Source: Neglectibacter timonensis
GTDB lineage: Bacteria; Bacillota; Clostridia; Oscillospirales; Acutalibacteraceae
Direction of reading: 5' to 3'
DNA: 64,000 bases
NCBI RefSeq assembly: GCF_900048895.1
Contig: NZ_LT160640.1
Coordinates: 248,001 to 312,000, forward strand
Shown piece by piece: positions 7,804-14,570 of the stretch (its first letter is position 1; each line of letters opens with the position of its first letter). Both the position numbers and the translations under genes were made by a program. The notes beneath the pieces are model-generated. The model was not told the DNA's origin. It did not search any database and worked only from the letters and a program-made list of their open reading frames with translations.

Positions 7804-8547
7804 ATGGGCGAACGTGTAACATGGAGCCGAGAGGACATTATCGTTGCCTATGCGCTATACTGTATAACACCGCTGAACGATATGCGCCCCTCAAATAAGT
7901 TGATACAGCAGGTCGCTGATGGATTTTCCCACTCTGTCAGCTCTCTTGTTATGCGTATGAAAAACTTTGCGGCTATTGACCCTAATTCAAAGGTCAAGGG
8001 CGCAACTCATGCTGCGAAAGCGGACCGATTGATTTTCGACGAATTCAAAAATGATTGGGGCACGCTCAGCGTACAAGCCGAATCTTTAACCGGGCTCGCA
8101 TTATTCGACGCAAACCCAATAAATGGCGCAAAGCCCCTATCCTCGCTAACAGATAAAAACAGAGTGAGCCGAGAGCGTCACTTCTTCCGAGCATCTGTTT
8201 TTGCGTCTTATGAAAACGCCTGCTGTATCTCCGGCATGACCTTGCCGGCCATGCTTGTTGCAAGTCATATCAAACCGTTCCGGAGTTGCCGCACGACCTC
8301 AGAGAGAACCGACCCCACAAATGGACTGCTGCTCAATACCTTTTATGATAAAGCGTTTGACGGTGGGCTAATTACGGTAACGCCAGATTATAAAATCCAT
8401 GTGTCAACGCAGGTGCGAGAGCAGGAGGACAGCTTTACAAAGCGATGGCTCATTGACCTTGAAGGTGAGACAATTATTTTGCCTGAAAGGTTTTATCCCA
8501 ATAAAGAGGCATTGGCATACCATAACGATGTGATATTTAGGGGTTAA
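7804..8547 (+). CDS. HNH-family endonuclease
   Basis: This 247-residue protein has a C-terminal HNH nuclease domain of the type found in restriction-like enzymes: CCISGM, then ASHIKPFR, then DPTNGLLLNTFYDKAFDGG. The N-terminal ~110 residues (WSREDIIVAYALYCITPLND) resemble the helical module often placed before such nucleases, possibly for DNA binding. There is no methyltransferase or other restriction subunit nearby, so it is solitary: possibly a modification-dependent restriction enzyme or a defence gene carried by the element. It probably shares the promoter at 7233. Nuclease class is confident; target is unknown. Confidence 0.82.
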   Translation: MGERVTWSREDIIVAYALYCITPLNDMRPSNKLIQQVADGFSHSVSSLVMRMKNFAAIDPNSKVKGATHAAKADRLIFDEFKNDWGTLSVQAESLTGLALFDANPINGAKPLSSLTDKNRVSRERHFFRASVFASYENACCISGMTLPAMLVASHIKPFRSCRTTSERTDPTNGLLLNTFYDKAFDGGLITVTPDYKIHVSTQVREQEDSFTKRWLIDLEGETIILPERFYPNKEALAYHNDVIFRG

Positions 8548-8678
8548 TCCTTTTTCTCCTGTGTTGCCTTTAGGATTTCATCTTTGTGCTTGTAAAAAGA
8601 CTCTAACAGCCGGTCAATCATTACCTGTTCGCGAGCCTTCGCTGTGGAGTGCAGCATTTCTTCTCTGGATTCTGACAT
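8544..8678 (-). CDS. Small hypothetical protein, 44 aa
   Basis: A leftward ORF starts at the ATG at 8678 (MSESREEMLHSTAKAREQVM) and ends EKKD with TAA at 8544. It overlaps the stop of the HNH gene by 3 bases. A weak AAGGCGG site precedes it. It is highly charged and predicted helical, and its composition looks protein-like rather than random. Its position convergent with the nuclease gene could also mean antisense control of that mRNA. Confidence 0.45.
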   Translation of the reverse strand: MSESREEMLHSTAKAREQVMIDRLLESFYKHKDEILKATQEKKD

Positions 8679-8936
8679 ATTCTTCACCGCCTTTCTTTCG
8701 ATGCGATGCTGAAACGACGCTTATACCACTTTACCACGAAAATAAAGCGTAAAATAGATACAGCATATAGAATAAAAATAATACAAAGCTGCTGAATACA
8801 GTATGGATAAGATTTCAGTAGCGGAGTGGGAATGATGAAGTGGTCTGAACAAACCCTGTAACCATGCGGGATTGAGAGGTTATCGCTCTGCTTGTGGCAA
8901 CGTTTTGGCAACACTAATGTATTATCCATAAATAAA
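8679..8936. other. Gene-free stretch
   Basis: No convincing gene. It contains a closely spaced pair of TGGCAAC words (near 8896 and 8907) in a sequence otherwise lacking features. Such repeats can be recombinase arm sites, but there is no recombinase gene here to support that. Confidence 0.3.
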
Positions 8937-8974
8937 AGAGCTAACTGATTTAAGTGTCAGTTAGCTCTTTTTTG
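8937..8974. terminator. Bidirectional terminator
   Basis: A perfect 12-bp stem, AGAGCTAACTGA (8937-8948) with TCAGTTAGCTCT (8957-8968), is flanked by T-runs on both strands. It ends the leftward 8992 gene and any rightward transcript. Confidence 0.85.
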
Positions 8975-8991
8975 TTTTGTATGGCAGTTAC

Positions 8992-9495
8992 TTATTTCTT
9001 TTTCCACTTGGGATGTTCGTACCAGGCTTCCCCGCTGTATTCGTCCCATTCAACAATAGAATTTGAAAAAGTAAAAGTTAAATAGTAGTTACCTGTTCCA
9101 CCATCTATATTAAAACAAGTACGATATTCCTCGCCATCAACTTTATGTAGCTCTTCCATACCATTAACATAACAATAGCTGCTGGTTGATTCTATTAAAA
9201 TTTCGATATATTCATCTGGCTTGGCTAAGGTGGCTTCAACTGATTCAATTAAATTCTGATTAGAATCGTACACCTTATATGCGCCAAACTGCAATTTCTC
9301 AATGTTTACATTATCAAAAGTCATTATAGCATGTTTAACGCACATATCTTTGGAGTTATTATTCTGAGAATTTGTAGTCATGGCGTTGATGCAAGAAACC
9401 GTCCAAATCATTTTGCCATCTATTAGTTTAATTTCTTTTATTTCAGCATCGTGAAACTGAAAGCAATCCAATTCATTTGTTGCAGTAAATGTCAT
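8992..9495 (-). CDS. Unknown protein, 167 aa (immunity-protein-like context)
   Basis: The protein starts at the ATG at 9495 (MTFTATNELDCFQFHDAEIK), 6 bases after an AAGGAG site; the frame is open to 9567 without a better start. It is soluble, acidic and beta-rich, with a C-terminal WDEYSGEAWYEHPKWKKK. No family is recognised. Small acidic beta proteins of this kind at the edge of accessory DNA are often immunity proteins or their relatives, but no toxin is visible. It is separated by 5 bases from the truncated gene upstream, indicating one transcript. It is notably AT-rich compared with the chromosome to its right. Confidence 0.7.
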   Translation of the reverse strand: MTFTATNELDCFQFHDAEIKEIKLIDGKMIWTVSCINAMTTNSQNNNSKDMCVKHAIMTFDNVNIEKLQFGAYKVYDSNQNLIESVEATLAKPDEYIEILIESTSSYCYVNGMEELHKVDGEEYRTCFNIDGGTGNYYLTFTFSNSIVEWDEYSGEAWYEHPKWKKK

Positions 9496-9500
9496 GCATT

Positions 9501-9700
9501 CTACTCCTTTTCGTTTAGCGTGTCTACAAGGTAGTCGCTCAATTCTTGCGAAGGAACTTTCGCCCACCTTTGAGTTGTATCAAACTCAGGATATTTATAA
9601 CGCCATTTGTCATATTCTTCTTTTGTGATTTCTCCAGCATCAAGTTTCGCAGCCTGTTCCAGCCAAGCGGAAAGCATCTCCAACGTTCCTACATATGTGA
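9501..9700 (-). pseudogene. Probable 5'-truncated small gene at element border
   Basis: The C-terminal 58 residues read like a real protein (WLEQAAKLDAGEITKEEYDK, then WRYKYPEFD). Upstream of about 9700 the frame continues only as unconvincing sequence to a TTG at 9779 with no Shine-Dalgarno site. The base composition also changes here, from AT-rich to GC-rich chromosome. I read this as a gene that lost its 5' end when the accessory region joined the chromosome. An intact 58-residue protein from the ATG at 9677, behind AGGAA, is the alternative. Confidence 0.4.
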
Positions 9701-9812
9701 AAATTACAGCACAGTGGAGGGATTGTGATCCGATGGTTTTTGTCGCAGCTTCCCGTCCAAGAAAGGAGCATATAAGCAAAGGAGCAAAGAAGAAGGCTCC
9801 GGGAACTCAAGC

Positions 9813-9843
9813 GGAGGGGGAGTGGGGAGTGGGGAGTGGGAGG
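9813..9843 (+). repeat. G-rich tract of GTGGGGA repeats
   Basis: Tandem copies of GTGGGGA give a tract of almost pure purine with several runs of four or more G, directly next to the stop codon of the MBOAT gene. It could form a G-quadruplex. It is also a plausible slippage site. Confidence 0.7.
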
Positions 9844-11301
9844 TCAGAACTGGAAATAGACAAAATCCTGAGGGTCGTAGCCGTCGCCGTAAGAGCCGAA
9901 AAGGAGCATGACGGCGATCAGGATGAAATAGACGGCGTAGCGCAGGACGAGGGTGTTGTTCAGTTTCTGAGGGAGTTTCCTGTTGTGGATAAACCAGTCG
10001 GCGGCAAGCAGGGCGAGAACGCATAAGAGCATGAGGACCAGGGTGGGGAAGGAAACGCCGAAAGCGGCCAGGCTGCCGTGAATGCCGGACAGAGGAATAC
10101 GGAAGATGGCGCCGTAGATCTGCATGGCGTCAGACAGGGAATTGGCCCGGAACAATACCCAGGCAAGGCAGGTGAGACAGAAGGTGACAAGGATCCGGAA
10201 CACTTTGTATCCCTTGTTCTCATCGGAAATGTGAAGCAGGGAGAGAAGCTTCTTCCTGGCCGGCTGAAGCAGGTCGGAAAGGACCTGGTAGAGTCCGTTG
10301 AGAAGGCCCCATGCCACAAAGGTGAGGGCGGCGCCGTGCCAAAGGCCGCTGACGGCGAACACAATCATAATATTGAGTCGGTGCCGCCATTTGGAACAGC
10401 GGCTGCCCCCAAGGGGAAAGTAAAGGTAATCCTTAAACCAGCTGGACAGGGAAATGTGCCAGCGCCGCCAGAAGTCCTTGATGGATACGGCAAAGTAGGG
10501 ACAGTTGAAGTTCTGCATCAGGTCAAAGCCCAGCATTTTTGCGGAGCCCCGTGCAATGTCGGAATAGGCGGAGAAGTCACAGTAAATCTGAAAGGCAAAG
10601 GCGGCAGTGGCAACCAGGAACTCCGCCCCAGTGTGCTCTTTGGGCGAGTTGTAAACCTGGTTGACGATGACGGCCAGGTTGTCGGCGACCACGACCTTTT
10701 TGAAAAGCCCCCACAGAGCGGGAAGAATCCCCTCTTTGATGTTGTCGAAACGGAAGGGGTGGTATTCCTTGAGCTGGTGCAGGATATTCCCGGAACGCTC
10801 AATGGGTCCGGCGACAAGCTGGGGGAAAAAGGAGACAAACAGCGCGTAATCAATAAAGCTTTTTTCAGCTTCAATATCTTTCCGGTACACGTCGATGGTA
10901 TAGCCGAGCGCCTGGAAGGTATAGAAGGAGATGCCTACCGGAAGAAGCACATCCAGGAAGGGGATGTCCATCTGGAGTCCGGCGAAGGAAAGGGCCCGGG
11001 TGACCACGTTGGAAGCGAAATTGTAGTATTTAAAGAAAAATAGGATGGCAAGGTTCAGCAGGAGGCTGAGAACCAGCCAGAACCGCCGTTTGCCCCACAC
11101 GGAGCGTTGCACAAACAGGCTGCAAAAATAGGTGACGGCGGTAGAAAACAGCATGAGTAGAGCGTATTTGGGATTCCAGCACATGTAGAAATAATAGCTT
11201 GCTGCAAGCAGCTGGAGATTCCGGAATCTGCCGGGAAGCAAATAATAGACGATAATATTCAGCACCAGGAAGATGAGGTAGGAAAGCGAATTGAAATTCA
11301 A
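9844..11301 (-). CDS. MBOAT-family membrane O-acyltransferase (AlgI/DltB-like)
   Basis: This 485-residue protein has about ten membrane segments. It carries the family signature: an upstream QLVAGPIER motif and DFWRRWHISLSSWFKDYLYF, followed by SGLWHGAALTFVAWG, where the His (about residue 320) is the family's catalytic residue. AlgI/DltB-type MBOAT proteins pass acyl groups across the membrane to extracellular polysaccharide or teichoic acid. It starts with TTG at 11301, after AAAGGGCGG. The SGNH protein lies 37 bases upstream in the same operon, the usual partner that completes the transfer. The acceptor polymer is unknown; no dltA or dltC is nearby, so D-alanylation is less likely. Confidence 0.9.
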   Translation of the reverse strand: MNFNSLSYLIFLVLNIIVYYLLPGRFRNLQLLAASYYFYMCWNPKYALLMLFSTAVTYFCSLFVQRSVWGKRRFWLVLSLLLNLAILFFFKYYNFASNVVTRALSFAGLQMDIPFLDVLLPVGISFYTFQALGYTIDVYRKDIEAEKSFIDYALFVSFFPQLVAGPIERSGNILHQLKEYHPFRFDNIKEGILPALWGLFKKVVVADNLAVIVNQVYNSPKEHTGAEFLVATAAFAFQIYCDFSAYSDIARGSAKMLGFDLMQNFNCPYFAVSIKDFWRRWHISLSSWFKDYLYFPLGGSRCSKWRHRLNIMIVFAVSGLWHGAALTFVAWGLLNGLYQVLSDLLQPARKKLLSLLHISDENKGYKVFRILVTFCLTCLAWVLFRANSLSDAMQIYGAIFRIPLSGIHGSLAAFGVSFPTLVLMLLCVLALLAADWFIHNRKLPQKLNNTLVLRYAVYFILIAVMLLFGSYGDGYDPQDFVYFQF

Positions 11302-11338
11302 ACAAAACCGCCCTTTCGTGTAATCTGCGTGAACCGGC

Positions 11339-12379
11339 TCACGATGGGGTATCCGCCGCGCCGCTGAGCTTGACGGGGCCGCTGTCCGCCTTGTCCTTCA
11401 GGGCGGAAAAATGACGGATGCGCTCCTGCCAGAGCGCCGCGTCAGCGTCTGCAGAAGGAGTGAGGCCGAATTCTTTCAGTTCGGAAGCCAAATATGCGGA
11501 GAACTTGCAGGCTCCTCTGTAATTGAAATGCAAAGTATCAAAAAAATCGGTGGAAAGATCGAGGTTCAGGGAATCGAAAGCATCGTTATAATTCCTAAAC
11601 TCCACACCCAGACCTTCAAAATCAGTTCTGAGCTTCGCGGTGAGTTCGGCGCTTGGCCGGGAAGTGTTGGGAGTCAGATAGAAAATGGGAAGAATGTCCC
11701 GTTCTTTGCAAAAAGCGGCTATTTTTTCAGCGTATTTCAAATTGCGGGAATAGAGATCTTCCTGGAGTTCAAAAGGCCTGTCCTTTATGGTTTCGATGGG
11801 TTTGGCAGCATCCAGAAAGGTATATCCCGCCAAAGGGTCGGGATCGTAGCCCAGGATGCCCCTGGAAAAATCGTCCCAGGTCATTCTGTCCCAGCGGTCG
11901 TGGTAAGCATACAGGGGAAATAACAGGCCGGCCCGTTCGTCTTCACTTGCTTCGGTAAAAGTAGGGGCCAACCGGTTGATGCTCCACGGCATATAGGTGA
12001 GGTTGATTTTGACAGATTTGGAATGGCTGGAAAAGAACATGCCGGTGGCCTCGATAAATACCACTTTTGGAGACTGTGTGGAACAGGCCTGCCGCAAATA
12101 CCAGTAAGTCAGTGGAATGGTCTGTTCCGGGCCGGCCATTACATAGGAGGTGAGCCCGGTATCCTCATAGATTACAGAGGGGATGATATCGCAATAAGCC
12201 AGAGAAGACCCGAAAAACATGAAATCAACCGAATGCTTCTTTTCCTTTTCATACATTCCCCAGGTAGCGCCGTAATCGAGACGTTCGGGGAGCAGCACAG
12301 AAGAAAACCCGGCACAGAAAAGAATCAGTGCCGTCAACAAACACAAAAGTGCAGTGAGTTCTTTTTTGATAGATGAAAT
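11339..12379 (-). CDS. Membrane-anchored SGNH-like acyltransferase partner of MBOAT
   Basis: The protein has one N-terminal hydrophobic anchor and an extracytoplasmic SGNH/DltD-like domain: nucleophile motif FFGSSLAYCD (about residue 58) and the terminal Asp-His pair in DTLHFN (about residue 283). It pairs with the MBOAT gene 37 bases downstream, as AlgX, AlgJ or DltD do with their MBOAT partners. There is no ATG in a good place. A TTG at 12346 would leave the anchor without its positive N-terminus, while an ATT at 12379 lies 6 bases after AGGAAGG and gives MSSIKKELTALLCLL. I prefer the ATT start. Family assignment is good, start is tentative. Confidence 0.8.
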   Translation of the reverse strand: MSSIKKELTALLCLLTALILFCAGFSSVLLPERLDYGATWGMYEKEKKHSVDFMFFGSSLAYCDIIPSVIYEDTGLTSYVMAGPEQTIPLTYWYLRQACSTQSPKVVFIEATGMFFSSHSKSVKINLTYMPWSINRLAPTFTEASEDERAGLLFPLYAYHDRWDRMTWDDFSRGILGYDPDPLAGYTFLDAAKPIETIKDRPFELQEDLYSRNLKYAEKIAAFCKERDILPIFYLTPNTSRPSAELTAKLRTDFEGLGVEFRNYNDAFDSLNLDLSTDFFDTLHFNYRGACKFSAYLASELKEFGLTPSADADAALWQERIRHFSALKDKADSGPVKLSGAADTPS

Positions 12380-12494
12380 GAGAATCCTTCCTTTCCAACC
12401 GTTTGTGCCTGCAAAATTCAGTTCATTCTATCATTATTCCCCTTTGACGTCAATGAAAGAGGCTGGAACACTATGGGTTTAATATCCAGTTAGA

Positions 12495-12541
12495 TCCCTC
12501 TCTTCTTCCCTCTCTCTTCCCTCTCTTCCCTCTCTTCTCCT
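12495..12541 (+). repeat. Pyrimidine tract of CCCTCTCTT repeats
   Basis: Imperfect tandem copies of CCCTCTCTT form a 47-base tract of pure pyrimidine between the MATE terminator and the SGNH gene. Its complement is a purine tract like the one at 9813-9843, so the two-gene acylation cassette is flanked by oppositely oriented purine tracts. Confidence 0.7.
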
Positions 12542-12564
12542 GCGGCTCTTCGAGGGGGATGCCG

Positions 12565-12608
12565 GGAAAAAAGACCGGCCGGCCATCCATGTAAAATGGC
12601 CGGCCGGT
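12565..12608 (-). terminator. Terminator of the MATE gene
   Basis: A perfect 13-bp GC-rich stem (12574-12586 with 12596-12608) is followed on the minus strand by CTTTTTT. It lies just after the MATE stop codon. Confidence 0.9.
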
Positions 12609-12621
12609 CCTATAGCAAAAG

Positions 12622-14010
12622 TTATTTGTTTCCATTCGGCCAGACTGTATCAGCCTTTGGAGGAGGGAGCGTCTTTTTCCAGCGCCCACCGAAAAAATAG
12701 CCCAGGCCCAGGATAGCGGGAAGGATGGGGGAGACGGCTTCCGCCAGACAGATGCCTGGATAGCCCCAGCCCAGTACATTCCCCAGCAAGACGCTGAGCC
12801 CGAGACGCAGGACAACGGATTGGAATAAGGCGTTGAGCATGGCGAATCTGGAATCCCCAGTGCCGGTGGCGAAAGAATCCAGCAGGTACATGACGGTGTA
12901 GGGCAGAAAATTCAGCCCGCAGCAGAGATGAAGATAGTAGGCGCCCTCCCGGATTACGGCAGGGTCAGCATTAAATAATCCGATCAGTTGGGGGGCAAAA
13001 ATCTGAATGATCAGTACCAGCGGAGCCGTGACGGCCACGCTCATCCAAACGCCTGTTTTGGCGGTGGAGGCGGCGCGCCGTATGTTCCCGGCTCCTAGGT
13101 TCTGGCCGGTCATGGTGGTAACCGCCTGCCCCACAGCCCAGCAGGGCATGGCGGCGAAGGTATTGAGGTTCAGCCCCACGCCCGCCGCAGCAGCCACAGC
13201 GACGCCGCAGCCATTGAGCATCCCTGTGACAAGCAGGTAGGAAAGGTTCAGTACGGACATCTGCACAGCGCTGGGCAGCCCGATCCGCAGAAGAGGGATA
13301 GATACCCGCTTCTGCAGACACAGATCTGTCCGTTTCAGTCCCTTCAGCATCCCTCTCTGCCATAAATAAATGACGGCGACAGCACAGGAGGCGGCTTGAG
13401 AGAACACTGTCGCCAGCGCCGCTCCCTGCATGCCGAAGCCGCAGACGCCGGTCAGCAGCAAATCCAACAGGATATTCAGCACAGAGGAAAACGCCACAAA
13501 CTTCAGCGGACCAGAAGAGTCCCCCAAGCCTCTGAGAATGGCGCAGCATGCGTTATAACCAAAGACAAATACAGTGCCGAAACAGAGGATATGCATGTAT
13601 GAGGAGGCTAAAGGCATAATTTCACTGGGGACAGACATAAACTGAAACACAGAAGGATAGACAAGCAGGGTGAAAATGGTAATAGCAAGGGCGGTCAGCA
13701 GGGAGCCTGTGAACAGGTTTCCTGCTGCTGGCCAGATTTGATCCCGTCTTCCGCCGCCTCTGCTGTGAGCAATCAGCACGGTGCCTCCCATGGTCAGGCC
13801 GCTGCCCAGAGATGTGATCAGGAACAGGAGTTTTGATGCGCTGGCAGCCGCGGCTAGACCGCCGCTGCCTACGAAGTTTCCCACAACAGCCATGTCGGCC
13901 ATGCTGTAGCAGGATTGTAGGATATTGGCTAGGAACAGAGGCAGGGCAAAACGAAACAGCCGTTTTGGCACGCTGCCTGAGGTGAGATCGAACATTGTAT
14001 TCTGTTTCAA
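12622..14010 (-). CDS. MATE-family multidrug efflux transporter
   Basis: This 462-residue protein has the twelve hydrophobic segments expected of a MATE exporter and the typical N-terminal half (ALPLFLANILQSCYSMADMA, then VVGNFVGSGGLAAA). Such proteins export cationic drugs or metabolites using a sodium or proton gradient. It starts with TTG at 14010 after AAAGGAAG; an ATG at 13995 is an alternative. A strong promoter, a 28-codon leader ORF and a terminator hairpin lie upstream (14078-14323), pointing to attenuation control, as is common for antibiotic-response genes. The substrate is unknown. Confidence 0.88.
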   Translation of the reverse strand: MKQNTMFDLTSGSVPKRLFRFALPLFLANILQSCYSMADMAVVGNFVGSGGLAAAASASKLLFLITSLGSGLTMGGTVLIAHSRGGGRRDQIWPAAGNLFTGSLLTALAITIFTLLVYPSVFQFMSVPSEIMPLASSYMHILCFGTVFVFGYNACCAILRGLGDSSGPLKFVAFSSVLNILLDLLLTGVCGFGMQGAALATVFSQAASCAVAVIYLWQRGMLKGLKRTDLCLQKRVSIPLLRIGLPSAVQMSVLNLSYLLVTGMLNGCGVAVAAAAGVGLNLNTFAAMPCWAVGQAVTTMTGQNLGAGNIRRAASTAKTGVWMSVAVTAPLVLIIQIFAPQLIGLFNADPAVIREGAYYLHLCCGLNFLPYTVMYLLDSFATGTGDSRFAMLNALFQSVVLRLGLSVLLGNVLGWGYPGICLAEAVSPILPAILGLGYFFGGRWKKTLPPPKADTVWPNGNK

Positions 14011-14077
14011 AAAAATCTTCCTTTCAGAAATGCTGCCGGCTTTTTAAGCGGATCTCTCCGCGCCGGAAAAATGAAAA

Positions 14078-14107
14078 GGGCCGCGGACGAAACATCGTCC
14101 ACGGCCC
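14078..14107 (-). terminator. Attenuator hairpin upstream of the MATE gene
   Basis: On the minus-strand transcript a 13-bp stem (14107-14095 with 14090-14078, one G-U pair) is followed by TTTTCATTTTT, about 65 bases before the MATE start. A second hairpin, AGACAGGC with GCCTGTCT (14168-14141), lies between it and the leader ORF and may take part in an alternative fold. Confidence 0.75.
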
Positions 14108-14178
14108 ACAGCATCCCTGATCCCCAGCGGCAGCACCATAAGACAGGCAGCGTTAAGCATGCCTGTCTTGCGATTCTG

Positions 14179-14265
14179 TTATCCGCCGGTGAAGGATTCC
14201 ATCAGCCCCGTGCAATGTTTCACCGCTGCCAGCCGCACGGAGCAGATTTTGATGCAGAATTTCAT
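14179..14265 (-). CDS. Leader peptide upstream of MATE gene, 28 aa
   Basis: A short ORF starts at the ATG at 14265, about 10 bases after a GGGAG site, and encodes MKFCIKICSVRLAAVKHCTG followed by LMESFTGG. It lies between a near-consensus promoter and a strong terminator that precedes the MATE pump. This is the layout of ribosome-mediated attenuation: a ribosome stalled on the leader by a drug would prevent the terminator from folding. The existence of the ORF and hairpins is seen; the regulatory role is inferred. Confidence 0.6.
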   Translation of the reverse strand: MKFCIKICSVRLAAVKHCTGLMESFTGG

Positions 14266-14294
14266 AGTAAAAAAACTCCCTTCAGAGTGGGTTC

Positions 14295-14323
14295 ATCATA
14301 TCATGGGCTTTCCTGCTTGTCAA
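14295..14323 (-). promoter_or_regulatory. Promoter of the leader-MATE transcript
   Basis: TTGACA (14323-14318), 17 bases, TATGAT (14300-14295) on the minus strand, about 30 bases before the leader ORF. Confidence 0.8.
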
Positions 14324-14495
14324 AGGGAAAAAAGTAATATCCGGGAAATTTGACAGAATTCCCATGGAGTATGTGTTAGGGTGTTCTGGTACAGCAAAAG
14401 TGGCGTTACACAGAAAAACACATAGATATTTGTAAGATTATAACAAATATTCAAAAATTTATTCCGCAAGTTTAAATTAAATCACTAAAAACCAC

Positions 14496-14523
14496 TTGAA
14501 ATTTTTCCCGTATATGGTATGAT
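14496..14523 (+). promoter_or_regulatory. Promoter of the glycogen operon
   Basis: TTGAAA (14496-14501), 16 bases, TATGAT (14518-14523), about 48 bases before glgB. The upstream DNA is AT-rich, which can act as an UP element. Confidence 0.65.
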
Positions 14524-14570
14524 AACAGCAAAGACAAGCGGAATATCCGGGAAAAGGAGAGTTTCGACTT

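Noticed and set aside
1-9700. Complete integrative element with integrase and attachment sites
   Set aside because: I found no recombinase, relaxase or structural module and no pair of direct repeats within the window; the left end lies outside it.
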